NCBI GenBank assembly: GCA_946811695.1
Contig: OX328124.1
Span: 86,580,030-86,644,029 of the forward strand
From: Gonocerus acuteangulatus
Taxonomy: Eukaryota > Arthropoda > Insecta > Hemiptera > Coreidae
DNA length: 64,000 bases
Reading direction: 5' to 3'
The stretch's first letter is position 1, and every line of letters begins with the position of its first letter. The position numbers and the translations under genes were made by a program. Positions 1 through 11,640 of the stretch are shown piece by piece. The notes under the pieces were generated by a model. That model had not been told where the DNA came from. It saw only the letters and a program-made list of their open reading frames with translations, and searched no databases.

Positions 1-208
1 CACTAGAGGGACTATATCCTGTTCCTGCGTTAGATCAAAATACGATAATATGAGGTTTTTTGTATTTATTACGTATTGTAGTAGGTACCATGTGTAAACG
101 TAACTTTGGAAGCAAATTAATAATTGATCAGTTACTCATTACAAATTTAAAAGAGAACAATTCATGTTTTTATTTTATTTATGTGGGATATTTTAAGCAA
201 ATTGGTCT

Positions 209-649
209 GGAAAGCAGTCTACACTACCCAAATTCTGAGGAAAGTGCTTAGTTATGCAGCTCCTGCGTGACGGACTTTTTTCATTTACACGTGTAATTCG
301 GTCAATTATAACCTATTACGTAGAACTTTCGTCGACAAGCAAAATTAATTATTATAAAAATATATCAGTATACTGGTATGGTACAATCTTCTATTAAGTT
401 ACTTTATAAAGAAAATATGTAATAATGAATATAGTATTAATAAATTAAAGAGTATTTCAAAAGTTCGGGCTGAAGTCCTTAAACGTTTGCTGAATCTTCA
501 AGAGTTGACGTAGCAAGTTTTAGTTATTTCGAACAATAGAAAGTTGAAATTAAAAAGGTTTAGTTATTTCTAGCAATAAATAGTCCACCACGCAGGAGCT
601 GCATAGGTAAGCACATTCCTCAGAAGTTGGGTAGCATACACTGCATTCC
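209..649. mobile_element. TIR element, unclassified, non-autonomous
   Basis: The ends are inverted repeats of about 65 bp. The left end (209-275) and the reverse complement of the right end (about 585-649) share CTACCCAA, TTCTGAGGAA and ATGCAGCTCCTGCGT. The interior is AT-rich with no coding signal. No clear target-site duplication is visible, so the superfamily is not assigned. A one-ended relative is at about 63300-63356. Confidence 0.6.
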
Positions 650-1224
650 TGAATAATTTACTTAAAATGACCTTTATAGATGAAAAAAATAATAAAAACA
701 TGAATAGTTTTTCTCTTTTATATTTTTAATGAACAGTCGACACAATTTATAGCATAAATCGCCTATGTTCAGCGCCACTAGTGGTAGAAATAACAACCAA
801 TAGCCGAGACGGTTTTGCGACTTAATTCAATTGGAACATAGTGTAGAGTAAACTTGAACTTGTAATTAACCGATTTAGTTTATTTTTAAAACATATCTTT
901 GTCTCTAGATATCCACGTTCGTCTTTATCATATCGAGTTTAGTTACAATAAAAAGGGAATTATGACCAAATTAGAGATTTTTTGTGGATTGAAGCTTTTT
1001 TGTGGACGGATTTAGTTTATTTTTACAAGACATTTTTCTCGTTATATACCTACGACTTCTTCCGAGTTTCGTTGCAATACAATAACAAATCCGGCCGGTA
1101 TGGGCAAATTAGTAATTTAGGTCCGGAGTAACCCTCCCCCCTCCTCTGGATAGACCTATTTTGCCGGTTAACGAACTTGATCAAACGTTTATCAGGGGAG
1201 TTATTGATTTCTCTAAATGTATAT

Positions 1225-1378
1225 GCCAAGGGTCGTGGGTTGGATTCCCACTAAGGGTGGTGGCTTTTCATTGGAAAAAAGAAAAGGCATCGGCCCTATC
1301 CTAAGCTAGAAAAGGTGGTGATCTATAGATAACCCGTTCAAAAATTCTGTGGTAATTATAATGGACGTTAAAATTTAA
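1225..1378 (+). repeat. SINE-C fragment (tRNA-derived)
   Basis: Contains a box-B-like GGGTTGGATTCCCA followed by the SINE-C body (GCATCGGCCCTATC, CTATAGATAACCCG) and the family tail ATGGACGTTAAAATTTAA. The box-A end is missing or eroded. It is homologous to copies at 2156 and 20028. Confidence 0.7.
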
Positions 1379-2155
1379 GTATGTGTAATAATGTTTACTA
1401 AAGAAGTTGAATGTATTTAGTAGTTACGTTTATAAATAGGATTCTTACTGAGCCTGTGCTTGGCCAGAACTTGTTTATTGTTGATTCATAGGTTTTCAGG
1501 TGGAGTTGAAGATGCTGGGCATGACTAAGATTCGATGATGATGACTTCATTGGTATATTTACTAAGACTTTCCTAGTAGGGAAACCGAGCTAATAGTTTT
1601 CGTTCATCAGATCATAACTCCGTTACGTAATTAGAAAAGAAATCTTATCATCAATTCCTTTGAAATGGTTTCTTCGAACCATTAAGTAATTTCTGTAGTC
1701 TCAAGTCAGGCTATCAGAGGCTATTCAGAACGATAACTGGCTCAAACAATTTTTAATAATCTTCTGATTGGCAAGTAAACTCCTTTAAAACATTAAAATA
1801 AACTACAGAATTTTATTTGCAATCCATTAACGTTTAATTTTAGTTATTTTATCTTTCTTTAAGTTTATTTATTCTTTTAAACTTCTTTTTTTTTTTTTTC
1901 TTATATTTCAGCTTTATGCAATGACATTGTGCAAATAACCCATGTTTAGGTGCAGAAAAAATATAAAATAAACTATGATGAAATGTTTACAAATTAGTTT
2001 TTCATTTATTTATTTAAGGAGCTCCACAACAGCAAGGTGATTTGCTCGCATTCTTCGTGAAAATTAATTCGATGAAAGTAGGTTTTTAATATTTTATAAT
2101 ATTAAAATAATTATTAAAAAAAAGAAAACAACTAATATTTAATAATGCCTACATT

Positions 2156-2340
2156 GGTTAAGGCGTGAGCACTTAATACTCCCTGTCAAAGGTCGTGGGT
2201 TCGATTCCCACTATGGGGTGGTGGCTTTTCTTTAGAAAAAAGAAAAAGCATCAGCCCTATCATGGCTAGAAAAGGGTAATTACCTATAGATAACCCGTCC
2301 CAAAATTCTTAGTTAATAATAATGGACGTTAAAATTTAAA
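2156..2340 (+). repeat. SINE-C copy (tRNA-derived)
   Basis: A clearer copy: tRNA-like head with GGCGTGAGCACTTAA and box B GGGTTCGATTCCCAC, then GCATCAGCCCTATC, CTATAGATAACCCG and the tail AATGGACGTTAAAATTTAA. The first bases of the head are diverged compared with the minus-strand copy at 20028-20230. Confidence 0.75.
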
Positions 2341-2793
2341 TTAATTAACTATTACAAGTCTAAGCATTCCAAATTAAACTAGTAAGTTGACGCAGGTCCT
2401 GCGAGTCGGACCTTTTTTTAAGCTTCTTTGCTCTTCTTCTATAGGGAGGAATATTTGCTTATCACGTGGACCCTAAGGCGAATCCGGACCTTCTGACAGG
2501 AAGTCTATATGTAAAAAAAAAATAAATAATCCATAAAAGTTATATACTCGTTTTATAAATGTATATATCTAAAAAAATAATGTGATGCGGATGAAATTAT
2601 GCAAAGAAATACTTTGTCTAAAAGTCAGCGCCAAAAATTACACTGTTAGCATTAAATGAGTTTATCAATATGAGCCACAGCGACTATTGCAACACGTTTG
2701 AATGCAAAATGTGAAGATTTTTCTTGTTTCCAAATCGCACAAGCCAAATGCTTAAGTACCAGCGAGTCCGATGATAACGAACTCCTTTAGCTA

Positions 2794-3073
2794 CATGGGC
2801 GTTTATAAGAGGGGGGGGGGGGGGCTGAGGGGGCTTCAGCCCCTCCCAAAATTTTCATTTGATGGTAAAGAATGTTTATACAAATCTTAAAAATAAATTA
2901 AATAAGATCACTTAGTTAATAAAAAATAGTTTATTTTAGATGTAATAGCGTTTTAGTTGCTTAAAACTATTCCAAGCTCTATACTTTTCATATTCCATGC
3001 CCCGGAAATGATCTCAGCCCCCCCTCGAAATTTTCCCAGCCCCTCCAGAAATTATTTCCTATATACGCCCATG
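2794..3073 (+). mobile_element. hAT-G MITE, copy 1
   Basis: A 280-bp non-autonomous element starting CATGGGCG and ending CGCCCATG, flanked by a perfect 8-bp target duplication TTTAGCTA (2786-2793 and 3074-3081). The 8-bp duplication and CA...TG ends indicate the hAT superfamily. Long G-runs near one end and C-runs near the other frame an AT-rich core containing ATAAGATCACTTAGTT and GTAATAGCGTTTTAGT, which recur in the other copies. It has no coding capacity. Confidence 0.88.
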
Positions 3074-3299
3074 TTTAGCTAAGATATCTGCACAAATATT
3101 CTTGAAATTAAAATGAAATAAACACATCCTCTAGGACTTGGCTGTATTCGAAGGTGTTAGTAAGCATATACATAACTCTAAGAACAGGTTTTCCAGTATC
3201 TGTGACTCACGAGGCTTGGAATCGCCCTGGGCCAAGTGTCGGAAATACGTCAGTAGGGGGGGGGGTGTCATCCTGAGAACCTCCTCTTCCTTAAGGATG

Positions 3300-3445
3300 A
3301 CTTGGCAGGTGTCTTTATCTTCTCCCTCCCTCCAAAGCGAGGAAACCCGCTTATGAGGTTCACCTCATGGCCCAATCCGGAAGGCCCGACTAGAAAATGC
3401 TATTTTTCAAAACTCATAGTTTACTAGAATAACGGCTGCTTAAAT
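3300..3445 (+). repeat. Interspersed repeat GGAAACCCGCTTATGAGG
   Basis: Shares a string of blocks (CCTCCCTCCAAAG, GAGGAAACCCGCTTATGA, CAATCCGGAAG, ACTAGAAAAT) with 34015-34125 and 56830-56960, and in part with 23865-23890. In two of the other copies the repeat runs into an AT-rich or ATAC microsatellite. Class unknown. Confidence 0.6.
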
Positions 3446-3468
3446 TTTTTGGTTTACATATCTATCGA

Positions 3469-3773
3469 TCAATATATATAAAAATCACCCGTTTGTCTGT
3501 CTGTTTGTTCCTTATACAAATCCAGACCGTTTGACCCATTTTGACCATACTGGGCAAACAGGTAGGTCTTGATCCGGGGAGTGTCATAGACTAGGTCAAA
3601 GTCGTCTAGGACTCACAGTTCGGAGTTAACGAGTTTGGAACTGTGATCCCGAACAGTTACTGATTTGCCGAACAGTTGTAAGATTTTATTGTTACTTATT
3701 TGGTTTCTAATTTATTTTTACTTTTCTAGACGCAGAAAGTAGGTGTAGAATGGCACGCCGAGGGACAGCTAGT
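3469..3773 (+). mobile_element. Non-autonomous Helitron-like element
   Basis: Begins with TC after an A (TCAATATATATAAAAATCAC) and ends with CTAGT before an A/T-rich base (GGGACAGCTAGT), as Helitrons do (5' TC, 3' CTRR). GC-rich GGCACGCCGAGGG just before the end could be part of the terminal hairpin, but I could not draw a strong stem. It has no TIR and no ORF. A second run starting TATATAAAAATATATTGACG follows immediately to about 4280 and may be another fragment of this type. Confidence 0.55.
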
Positions 3774-4327
3774 ATATAAAAATATATTGACGCTAAAACG
3801 AAAAAAGTTCCACTGTATTTGTAACCAAACTCCTCCGAAACGGCTTGACCGATTTTTATGACTTTTTGGTAGGACTGAGAATAGGATGTTAAGTATTTTT
3901 CAAACCCCTAAGTGATAAGGGTGGTTCACCCCCAAAAAAGTTTTATTTTTTGACAAAATGTTTTTATGAGTAGGCATTAAAAAGCCAACCATACGACCCT
4001 ACATTTTCACCCTTCTACCATCAATACACATTTTTTAATAGAGATATTACTGCTTGAATAATTTTCAGCCCTTGGTGGTTGATAACTGATCAATTATCAC
4101 TCGATCACATATACCCTGCAGGCTTCTACCGTCACTTCTCACCCTGTGAACAGCGTGGAGTAGGGATGAGAACGATGTCTGTGCATAGGGTTGGACACAC
4201 CCCAAACAATTTACACGCACAATTAACGTTGCACTTTCTCGCGAGGGTAAACCATCCTGTACTTAGAAATTGATATTGTTTTTTTTAATTTTATTTTTTG
4301 TATTGACATAATTAATGATAGAGATAT

Positions 4328-4415
4328 AATTTTAAACATATTAGTTAATATATGAATTAACTAATAAGTTAATTAACTAATATGTTAATTAACTAATATG
4401 TTAATTCTTTTCCGG
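4328..4415. repeat. Tandem palindromic TTAATTAACTAATATG repeats
   Basis: Several units of TTAATTAACTAATATG in tandem, each with a self-complementary TTAATTAA core, giving an AT-only region that can form small hairpins. Confidence 0.7.
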
Positions 4416-4599
4416 GTTTTCTCCGGGTACCGGTTCCTAATTCTAAATCTAATTCTAATATATGAATTTAAAAAAATGTATGTTTGGAGTTTGGTTATTT
4501 TTATAGGCCGTTATCGTTCACAGTACTCTATTCCCCTATCAGTCATAGACCACATCCCCGACCACTTTCAATCCGTCAGTTATTTTTTATTTGACTACC

Positions 4600-4951
<352 letters not shown>

Positions 4952-5952
4952 TTGTGGTTTCATGTTAGCTCCTTACTGAGGAATTAATTCATAAATGGTA
5001 GCCGGAAGCCTTTGGCTTCCCATCATATAATTTAAAGAGTTCCGCAGGTGGATCCCATATTTCCGGAGCTAAGTCCAGGTGCTTCCCGGATCGGCTTACA
5101 CAATTGCACTTAGCGGGATCAAGTTGCAAGACCCCTTTAGAGGTTACTCACTTCCTGTATAGTCATCTGAGGGTGCCGTGAGAGTCATACTTCATTACTT
5201 TTTCTTATCGAAACTACGTGAATGAATAATAGGCAAATGGAATTCCTGTGTAACAAACATACGTTTCGAAGAGGACTCAAGACGTTATTTATGTGTGCCA
5301 GTGTATGGATGAGATAGGAAAGCGTGCCGGTCTGGTCATCCCTTCAGTCGGCTCACTTTGGTATTATCCGTTTAGTTTTCCTCTCGTTAGTGGGCGCTCG
5401 TCTTTCCTCTCAGATTCTACTGCATCTTGCAGGATTGTGTGTCAGTCCTTACTTCTTAGCTATCAGCTTTTTACCTTTGCTTATAGCTATGGAGACACAG
5501 CGTGAACTATTTCTATGCCTCTAAATCTGGTATATAGCAATATATTTCCATTCACAATTGAATGACCAATAAATTAAAAATAAATTAACTCCCTATCATT
5601 AAAATTAAAGTGTTATAGGAAAAGTTGTAAAAGTATAGATTGTTGCCTGATGTACCATAAATTATATTTTGCACATTTTAAAGAATTTTTAAAGTACTGC
5701 ATTTCAAAAACTAATGATCATAACAACATAAAAGTTGGTACTTTTACCCATCTCCATTACTAAAATATGCTCACCAAGTTTTATCATAATTTGACAACCT
5801 TAGTTGTGTTAAAAAATGATAAAACCTCTTCTTAAGATTATTTATACCAGGGTTCGAAAATTCAAGTTACCTTTTATTTTTAAAAAGTTTAAGTTAAACT
5901 TATATTTATTTTTTTTTATTTTACTTGTAGTTTTTATTTTATTTTTTTTATT

Positions 5953-6136
5953 TATTTTTTTTTTTTTTACGGCGCATCGACATAAATCTTGGCCATTAGC
6001 GCCGACGTCCAGGGTGCAGCCAGGAATTTTCTCAGCGAGCCCTGAGATGAGAAAATTTCTGGCGCCGGTGGGGATCGAACTCACCATCTCCCGCTTATAA
6101 ATCTAGCGCGCTAGCCACTAGACCACGGGAGACCCC
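5953..6136 (-). repeat. SINE-A copy (tRNA-derived)
   Basis: Read on the minus strand: GGGGTCTCCCGTGGTCTAGTGG head, box B GAGTTCGATCCCCA, body with TCAGGGCTCGCTGAG and CTGCACCCTGGACGTCGGCG, tail GATGCGCCGT, then a poly-A tail seen as poly-T on +. A possible imperfect target duplication is AGTTTTTATT / AGTTTTGATT. Confidence 0.85.
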
Positions 6137-6635
6137 AGTTTTGATTGAACATGAACTTTTTTCATTAGGGAAATTTTTGGATAAAGTTAGCTATTTTAAA
6201 ACTTTGATCCAAATAACTTTTTTCATAAAAGTTCACTTCAAACATTTATTGTTGTAGATTACAATTTATTAAATATACGAATTGATTTTAAAACACAAAA
6301 ATAATTTTAACAATTTGAAATCAATGTAATAGACTGATGGAATGTAATATAAATATATATAAACCAACTGCCATAGCAGTAATTTCTACAACTTTCCCTC
6401 GGTCCACCTTTAAAAGTGCGGGATTGGATGAGAGGACACGCTTTCCCTTCAAAGGACAGCAATCCTTCTGAAGGCGAGGGGAAAGCCCCCATACACGAAC
6501 ACTCTTTCCTGCCGAATAGATTTCAGACAACAATCCTCACGGATTGCTATTTCTCGTTAGTGACGACGAGAGGATTATGAATCTTTAGGGCCGCCACACA
6601 CTTCAGGTAGACCTGACAGGTACACCCGTCAGGTG

Positions 6636-6938
6636 CTAGCTTTTTAGGAGTTCTTTAGTATGTCTTGATATTTCGGTCTCAATTTGGCTTCTTGCTGCTT
6701 GTAAGGATTGGAGAGTCTCAGGTTGCTCTTCGTCTGCTCCCTTTTTGGGCATTTCGTCGGCTTTCTCGTTACCTGAAAGACCGACGTGGCTGGGGACCCA
6801 TTGAAGACAGACTTTTCATCCCCTATTAATGAGGTCGGATATTTTTCTGCGGCATTTTGAGGTGTTGATGCAATCAGTGGGCTTGTTGTTGCTAAGGGCG
6901 TAAATTGCAGCCTTAGAGTCAATAAGGAACACGACCTT
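6636..6938 (-). pseudogene. LINE ORF2 RNase H domain relic
   Basis: A 101-codon minus-strand frame ending in TAG, interrupted by one internal TGA (near 6819). It reads LIDSKAAIYAL, then after the stop VCLQWVPSHVGLSGNEKADE. This is the RNase H domain typical of some non-LTR retrotransposons: an Asp in the DSKAA segment and Asp in the GNEKAD segment. Its protein does not resemble the LINE-R or LINE-Q copies closely, so it is a third LINE lineage. Inactive fragment. Confidence 0.75.
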
Positions 6939-6945
6939 GCTCGGT

Positions 6946-7770
6946 TCTATGTTTAACTGTCCTAACGTTTCTAAATGGAATGCTGTATACTATGTTTCTT
7001 TGTAAGTAAAAAAACCTTGTAGCATATATGTGTGTCTGTTTACACGACAGCGGATATTATTTTATTTTTTTACAAGGAAACAGGTTGGCTTCCTAAAATG
7101 TACTACATATTTTCCCCTCTGGTATAAAGAAGGATCCTCAATCTGTCAGACATTGATAACACAGCATCGAATAGCTATCCCGAGCCTTATCTCCTCTGCT
7201 CTATTCAAGGGATTATTTCATTGAACTTAGTCCATTCCTACTCTGCCCTGGCCAGATTACTGATAAAAATGAAAACATCATTTACAATCGGCAAGCGAAC
7301 TAAAAAATATTAAAAACGCCCAGTTTATTTATATATGTATTTGTTATAATAGCATGTTGCTTTTCCTTCTTCTCTCTCACTTGAAATTAAAAGGCTTGAA
7401 GGTGTTTGATGATTAGGAAGTGATGGGGGTGTTCGTGACGAAAGATACTTAAGTGGCTAGATTTATAGATAAGAGGAGAATGAATCTCTCCTTTTCATGG
7501 CTTGTGCTGCCATCTCGTGTCAGACATTCATCTGGCCTTTCGATCGAAATTAGATTATCTCTCCTCAACAACTATTTTTGGGTCGTTTTATTTTCTCCAG
7601 ACTTTACTGACGTTTCTATAAATGAATTCTCGAGTTCCGAAATGTTTTGACATATGTGGGTTCTAGGAGTTATCATTAGATACTAAAAATGGTGTTGTGA
7701 TGAACTGTAAGTCCCAAACTAATAATCGGCTAAAGATAAATCCTTTCTGTGGGCACCTAAAACCAGAATA

Positions 7771-7807
<37 letters not shown>

Positions 7808-9138
7808 TTTTCCTAGGGATCTATGATGCAGGAGGGCAATTCCTTCATCCCCAAAAACTCAACCCGCTGAGGTGGGACTTTCACCGCATGAGAACCCTAG
7901 GCGTTAGTCATAGGATTACCAAGAGACCCTCATAATTTTTATTATTTACAAAATAAAAAAAATGCATTCAGAAAAACGGAGCACACGCGCGCATCGGACC
8001 GAGTGCGATTAGTACACTGGTTCAAATCGACCTGCACTTCCTTTTCGGACATCCGCAAGCCGATGAGCATTCGAGAAAGGGCATTCATTATGAATCTTCC
8101 GTAGCCAGCGTCAACGGTCTCAGGAATTCCTGTATGCGCCTTCCACAGTGACCGGATGCCAAGCAAAATCACGACTGACGAGAGACCTCGTAATCGGCAA
8201 TTTGTGGAGCCATCCGTTCCGAATGCTCCGTCCGATGACGATAAGTGCGTGTCTACCTTTACACCTCTCCTTTTTCAATCCTCTCCCACCTTCTCCGCTT
8301 CCGACGATCTTTCATTTCTGGCAGTGATAAGAAAGTGAACAAACCTATGCAATTTATAAGATTGACAACCCTGGCAGGAACTGCCGAACGCTAAATGACA
8401 ATATAAGCAATAGGTCATAAAAAACTATTTTATTTCGGTTTTAGTATGGAAAAATCCGTGAAAAACGGGTAAAAAATATCATGCAGTTCTATGATCGCAG
8501 ATCTGTGTTATTTTAACAAGAAGATTAAAGAAGTTGCGAAAAATCAGAGATGCTTCCAGTATTCTTGTGCGCTTCTTCTTTATATTTCTCCTAGAGGTCG
8601 TTACATTTTACAGATAAGAGCCGAGAGGAAGTAGGGCATGCCTTGAATGTAGCTGCTTCCCAGAAGGGTGTTTCGATATTGGGGAGAAGGTCTGGGATGG
8701 AATCTACCTTCCTAAAATAAATCTTTCCTCGGATATCACTAATCGCTTGCATTCTTTCTTATCATACAGGATATTCTACTCTTATCATCATCCATTCTTA
8801 TCGCATTAATGGCGTTTCCGACATTTCATCCTTAGCTGCTTGTTTTCCTTTACCGCGTCGAGTTTCTAGGAAACTGACCTAGAAAAACAGATTAAATCAC
8901 GCTATTTTGTATAACATTCAAAGAAGAAAAAAATGAAGAAAATAAAAATCCGACTCGCAGAAACTGTCGCATTTCATATTACATAACTTATTTTGTATTA
9001 ATTAATTCCTAGACTTTTTTTTTTTGTGGGAAATTGAATAACCTTTCCAATGATCACTTTCCTCTTACAACAATTTCGCAACAGCTTTCGATATATTTAG
9101 GAAAATCATGATGATTAGATAGTTAGCCGTCGAGGTGA
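6946..9138. other. No gene recognised (apart from 7773-7932)
   Basis: AT-rich DNA with a more GC-rich patch at about 7980-8340 carrying short open frames on both strands (a 76-codon minus frame and a 60-codon plus frame). Neither shows a known motif or splice context I can support. Confidence 0.5.
7773..7932 (-). repeat. Divergent SINE-A-related copy with A-tract
   Basis: The reverse complement of about 7806-7932 resembles the SINE at 32881 (TCTC..., AACGCC, GGTTCTCATG, a box-B-like stretch, then GAATTGCCCTCCTGCA). It is flanked on + by an A-tract of about 31 (7773-7803). On the minus strand that tract is T-rich, which is odd for a SINE tail. Confidence 0.4.
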
Positions 9139-9470
9139 TAAGTTAAGATGGAATGGTTGGGATTCGGCTAAATAAACCTCAATATGATTTTGTTTTAAAA
9201 AATCTATATTTCGGACGTTTCGGCTACTCATTGGTAGCCTTCGTCAGCAATGGAAATGCCGAGCGGCAGAGGAAGACCAAGGTTGGCAATTAAGTGAATT
9301 AAGGTGGCCACTTAATTGCCAACCTTGGTCTTCCTCTGCCGCTCGGCATTTCCATTGCTGACGATGACTACCAATGAGTAGCCGAAACGTCCGAAATATA
9401 GATTTTTTAAAAGAAAATCATATTGAGGTTTATTTAGCCGAATCCCAACCATTCCATCTTTACTTATTTA
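9139..9470. repeat. Near-perfect 330-bp inverted repeat (hairpin)
   Basis: The left arm (9139-9292) and right arm (9305-9470) are reverse complements over about 155 bp with few differences. The loop is about 12 bp (AATTAAGGTGGC). The arms contain TTTAGCCGAATCCCAACCAT, a motif CTGACGA-stem-GAAACGTC, and TGCCGCTCGGCATTTCC. It looks like two copies of one element joined head to head, or a foldback element. No clear target duplication is seen, and it has no coding potential. Confidence 0.85.
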
Positions 9471-11064
9471 GGAAAATATACGAAAAATCCAAAGCTACTC
9501 ATGATTCTTGATCAAATATTTTCTTTGTAATATTTCGTGACGTCCAATCATAATCAGACATTTCTTATACATTTATGTAATATATTTCTTAGTTTTGATC
9601 AATTTGTGACGTGAAAAAGGAGGTCTCTCCGTAGGCAGGATGGAAGACTTCTGGGAAAAATCTTCCAAGTCGCCATTCATTTTCAGATATATAATCTACA
9701 GTTACATCTATTGTAATATAAATTTATGATCAATGAGATATCCATTTTGACTTAATTTTATCAACAAATAGATTGAAAAAGTCCATAAATATAAATAAAA
9801 AAAATTTGATTTTATGTTAATAGATGACAACCTACATCAGATACATCAGCGTATAAATAAATAGGTCTTGATTAAGCATAATGCAACTAATAGTTTTGTA
9901 ATTTAAAATAATTTTATTTCAAGACTTGAAAAAATTTAATTTGTTATTTAATTTATTTAAAGTCTCTTTTCTATGAGGATTTTTTACCTGAAGGTCCCCA
10001 TTGATCAACACATATTGCTTTTGAAGCTAGAGACGCTATAATTAATAAATGTGTTAACAAACTTAAAAAAGTGAAATAATTAGATAACATTACCCTACAA
10101 AAACAGCAATTATATTATTTAAATAACATGAAAACGGGTCATGAATTGTGAATGAATTAAAACATGCAATTAATAAAATTAACGACGTTTATGGGAATTT
10201 TTTATTAATGAATGTTTTAACCAACTGTGCCAAGGGATAGTTTAGGTTGACCGTATATCCTTTCAATGGACTAACAGAGCCTCAATCAAGAAGTAGAAGT
10301 TATGACATGACAAGTGGCGAATTTAGTAAGCATTAATCTAACCTTCCATTCCTATGACTCATTTCTGATTTGTTTTGCGTTGTTTTCCTTTTTGTCTTTA
10401 CATTAGTGAAAAGGAACTCGTCTCACCATATTTACCCATTTTACATATTATTACTGTTTTTTTTTTTTGGCGGGTTTTTAAATTCAGCAGGTACATTTTT
10501 CTAATATTGTATTAATCCTGTTGAAACTTATCAATGCCTACATTTTATTACCCTAATATTCATTATTTCAAACAACAATTTTCCGTAGGCTGTTAATTAT
10601 TTTTATTAAGCCTCGTGATGAAGGTTTGCTATTCAAATCTTTGACCATCTTTAAAAGAGGCCATTTTCATACATTTTATTTTATACAAGTATTGAGACGT
10701 TCCTCGGCTAGTTTAATGTATTTATGAATATTATTGTATACAGATTGTAACGGAAGTAGACGACAATACTCAAGAGGATGAAACTAGACCAAAAATATTG
10801 TTAAATATTGCCAACCGAACGTTTCCATCTGGGTTTGTTCCAAACATATGCCGTTCTAAATGTTATCTTAAAAAAAATACCCCAATTTACAAAATGTTTT
10901 GTAAATTGTCCCAATTGTCACTGCTTGTACACGTTATTTGTCAACGTTACATCAATCCTTTGAAAGGAGCATGAAATTCGCTTTAAGGCTAATGCAGTTT
11001 CAATCCTAACGAAAAAAAAAAAAAAACTGCAAGCTTATAAAAAGTGTAAAATTCAATTACCTTT
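9471..11064. other. No gene recognised
   Basis: AT-rich DNA with homopolymer tracts. Nothing coding or repeated within the window was recognised. The last few hundred bases may be diverged 5' sequence of LINE-R. Confidence 0.45.
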
Positions 11065-11087
11065 TCAACGGTATAACCCATAATGAC

Positions 11088-11480
11088 CCTAAAGCCTTCA
11101 GACCAATTTGTCTTTCATCTTTTCTATTGAAGACACTGGAGAAACTGGTGGCTAGGTACATTCACGGGAATGCCTTAAAGGTAAACCCACTTAACAATCT
11201 CCAATTCGCATATAGAGAGGGGAGATCATGCGAATTGGCGCTACACCATCTCACTAAGAAGATAGAGAAACCGCTCGAACAGCGGGAGGTCACTCTTGGC
11301 GCCTTCATTGACATTAAAGGTGCCTTCGATAGGACCTCAACTCAGGCCATCGTGGAATCGGTACAGGGGTTTGGGCTACACAGAACTCTCGAGGTCTGGA
11401 AGGAAACATTCCTAAGCTCTAGAGTCCTGGAATCATCCCTGGGGGGATCCACGGCAAGGGTGAGACCTGTTGCTGGATAG
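11088..11480 (+). pseudogene. LINE-R reverse transcriptase, N-terminal part
   Basis: In frame +3 this reads PKAFRPICLSSFLLKTLEKL, then LQFAYREGRSCELALHHL and AFIDIKGAFDRT, which is RT motif A with its catalytic Asp. The frame closes after VRPVAG. Related RTs continue here with a PQGG motif. In this copy it is missing and the sequence jumps, in frame +2, to DSLLGDLQGFYAQAYADDIV at 11480 onward, the catalytic YADD motif. A small deletion (some tens of bases, judged from the usual spacing) therefore removed motif B and shifted the frame. The enzyme cannot be functional. Confidence 0.85.
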
Positions 11481-11640
11481 ACTCATTACTGGGCGATCTA
11501 CAGGGTTTCTATGCGCAGGCTTATGCTGACGACATAGTGATCCTGATCAGTGGCAAATTCCTGAATGTCATATCAGAGTTACTTGGTGCAGCACTGCGTA
11601 GATCTACGCAGTGGGGGGGGGGGGGGGGGAGGGGGGGGGG

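Noticed and set aside
7942..8338. GC-richer patch as possible host exons
   Set aside because: Short frames on both strands, no consistent GT-AG borders and no recognised domain.
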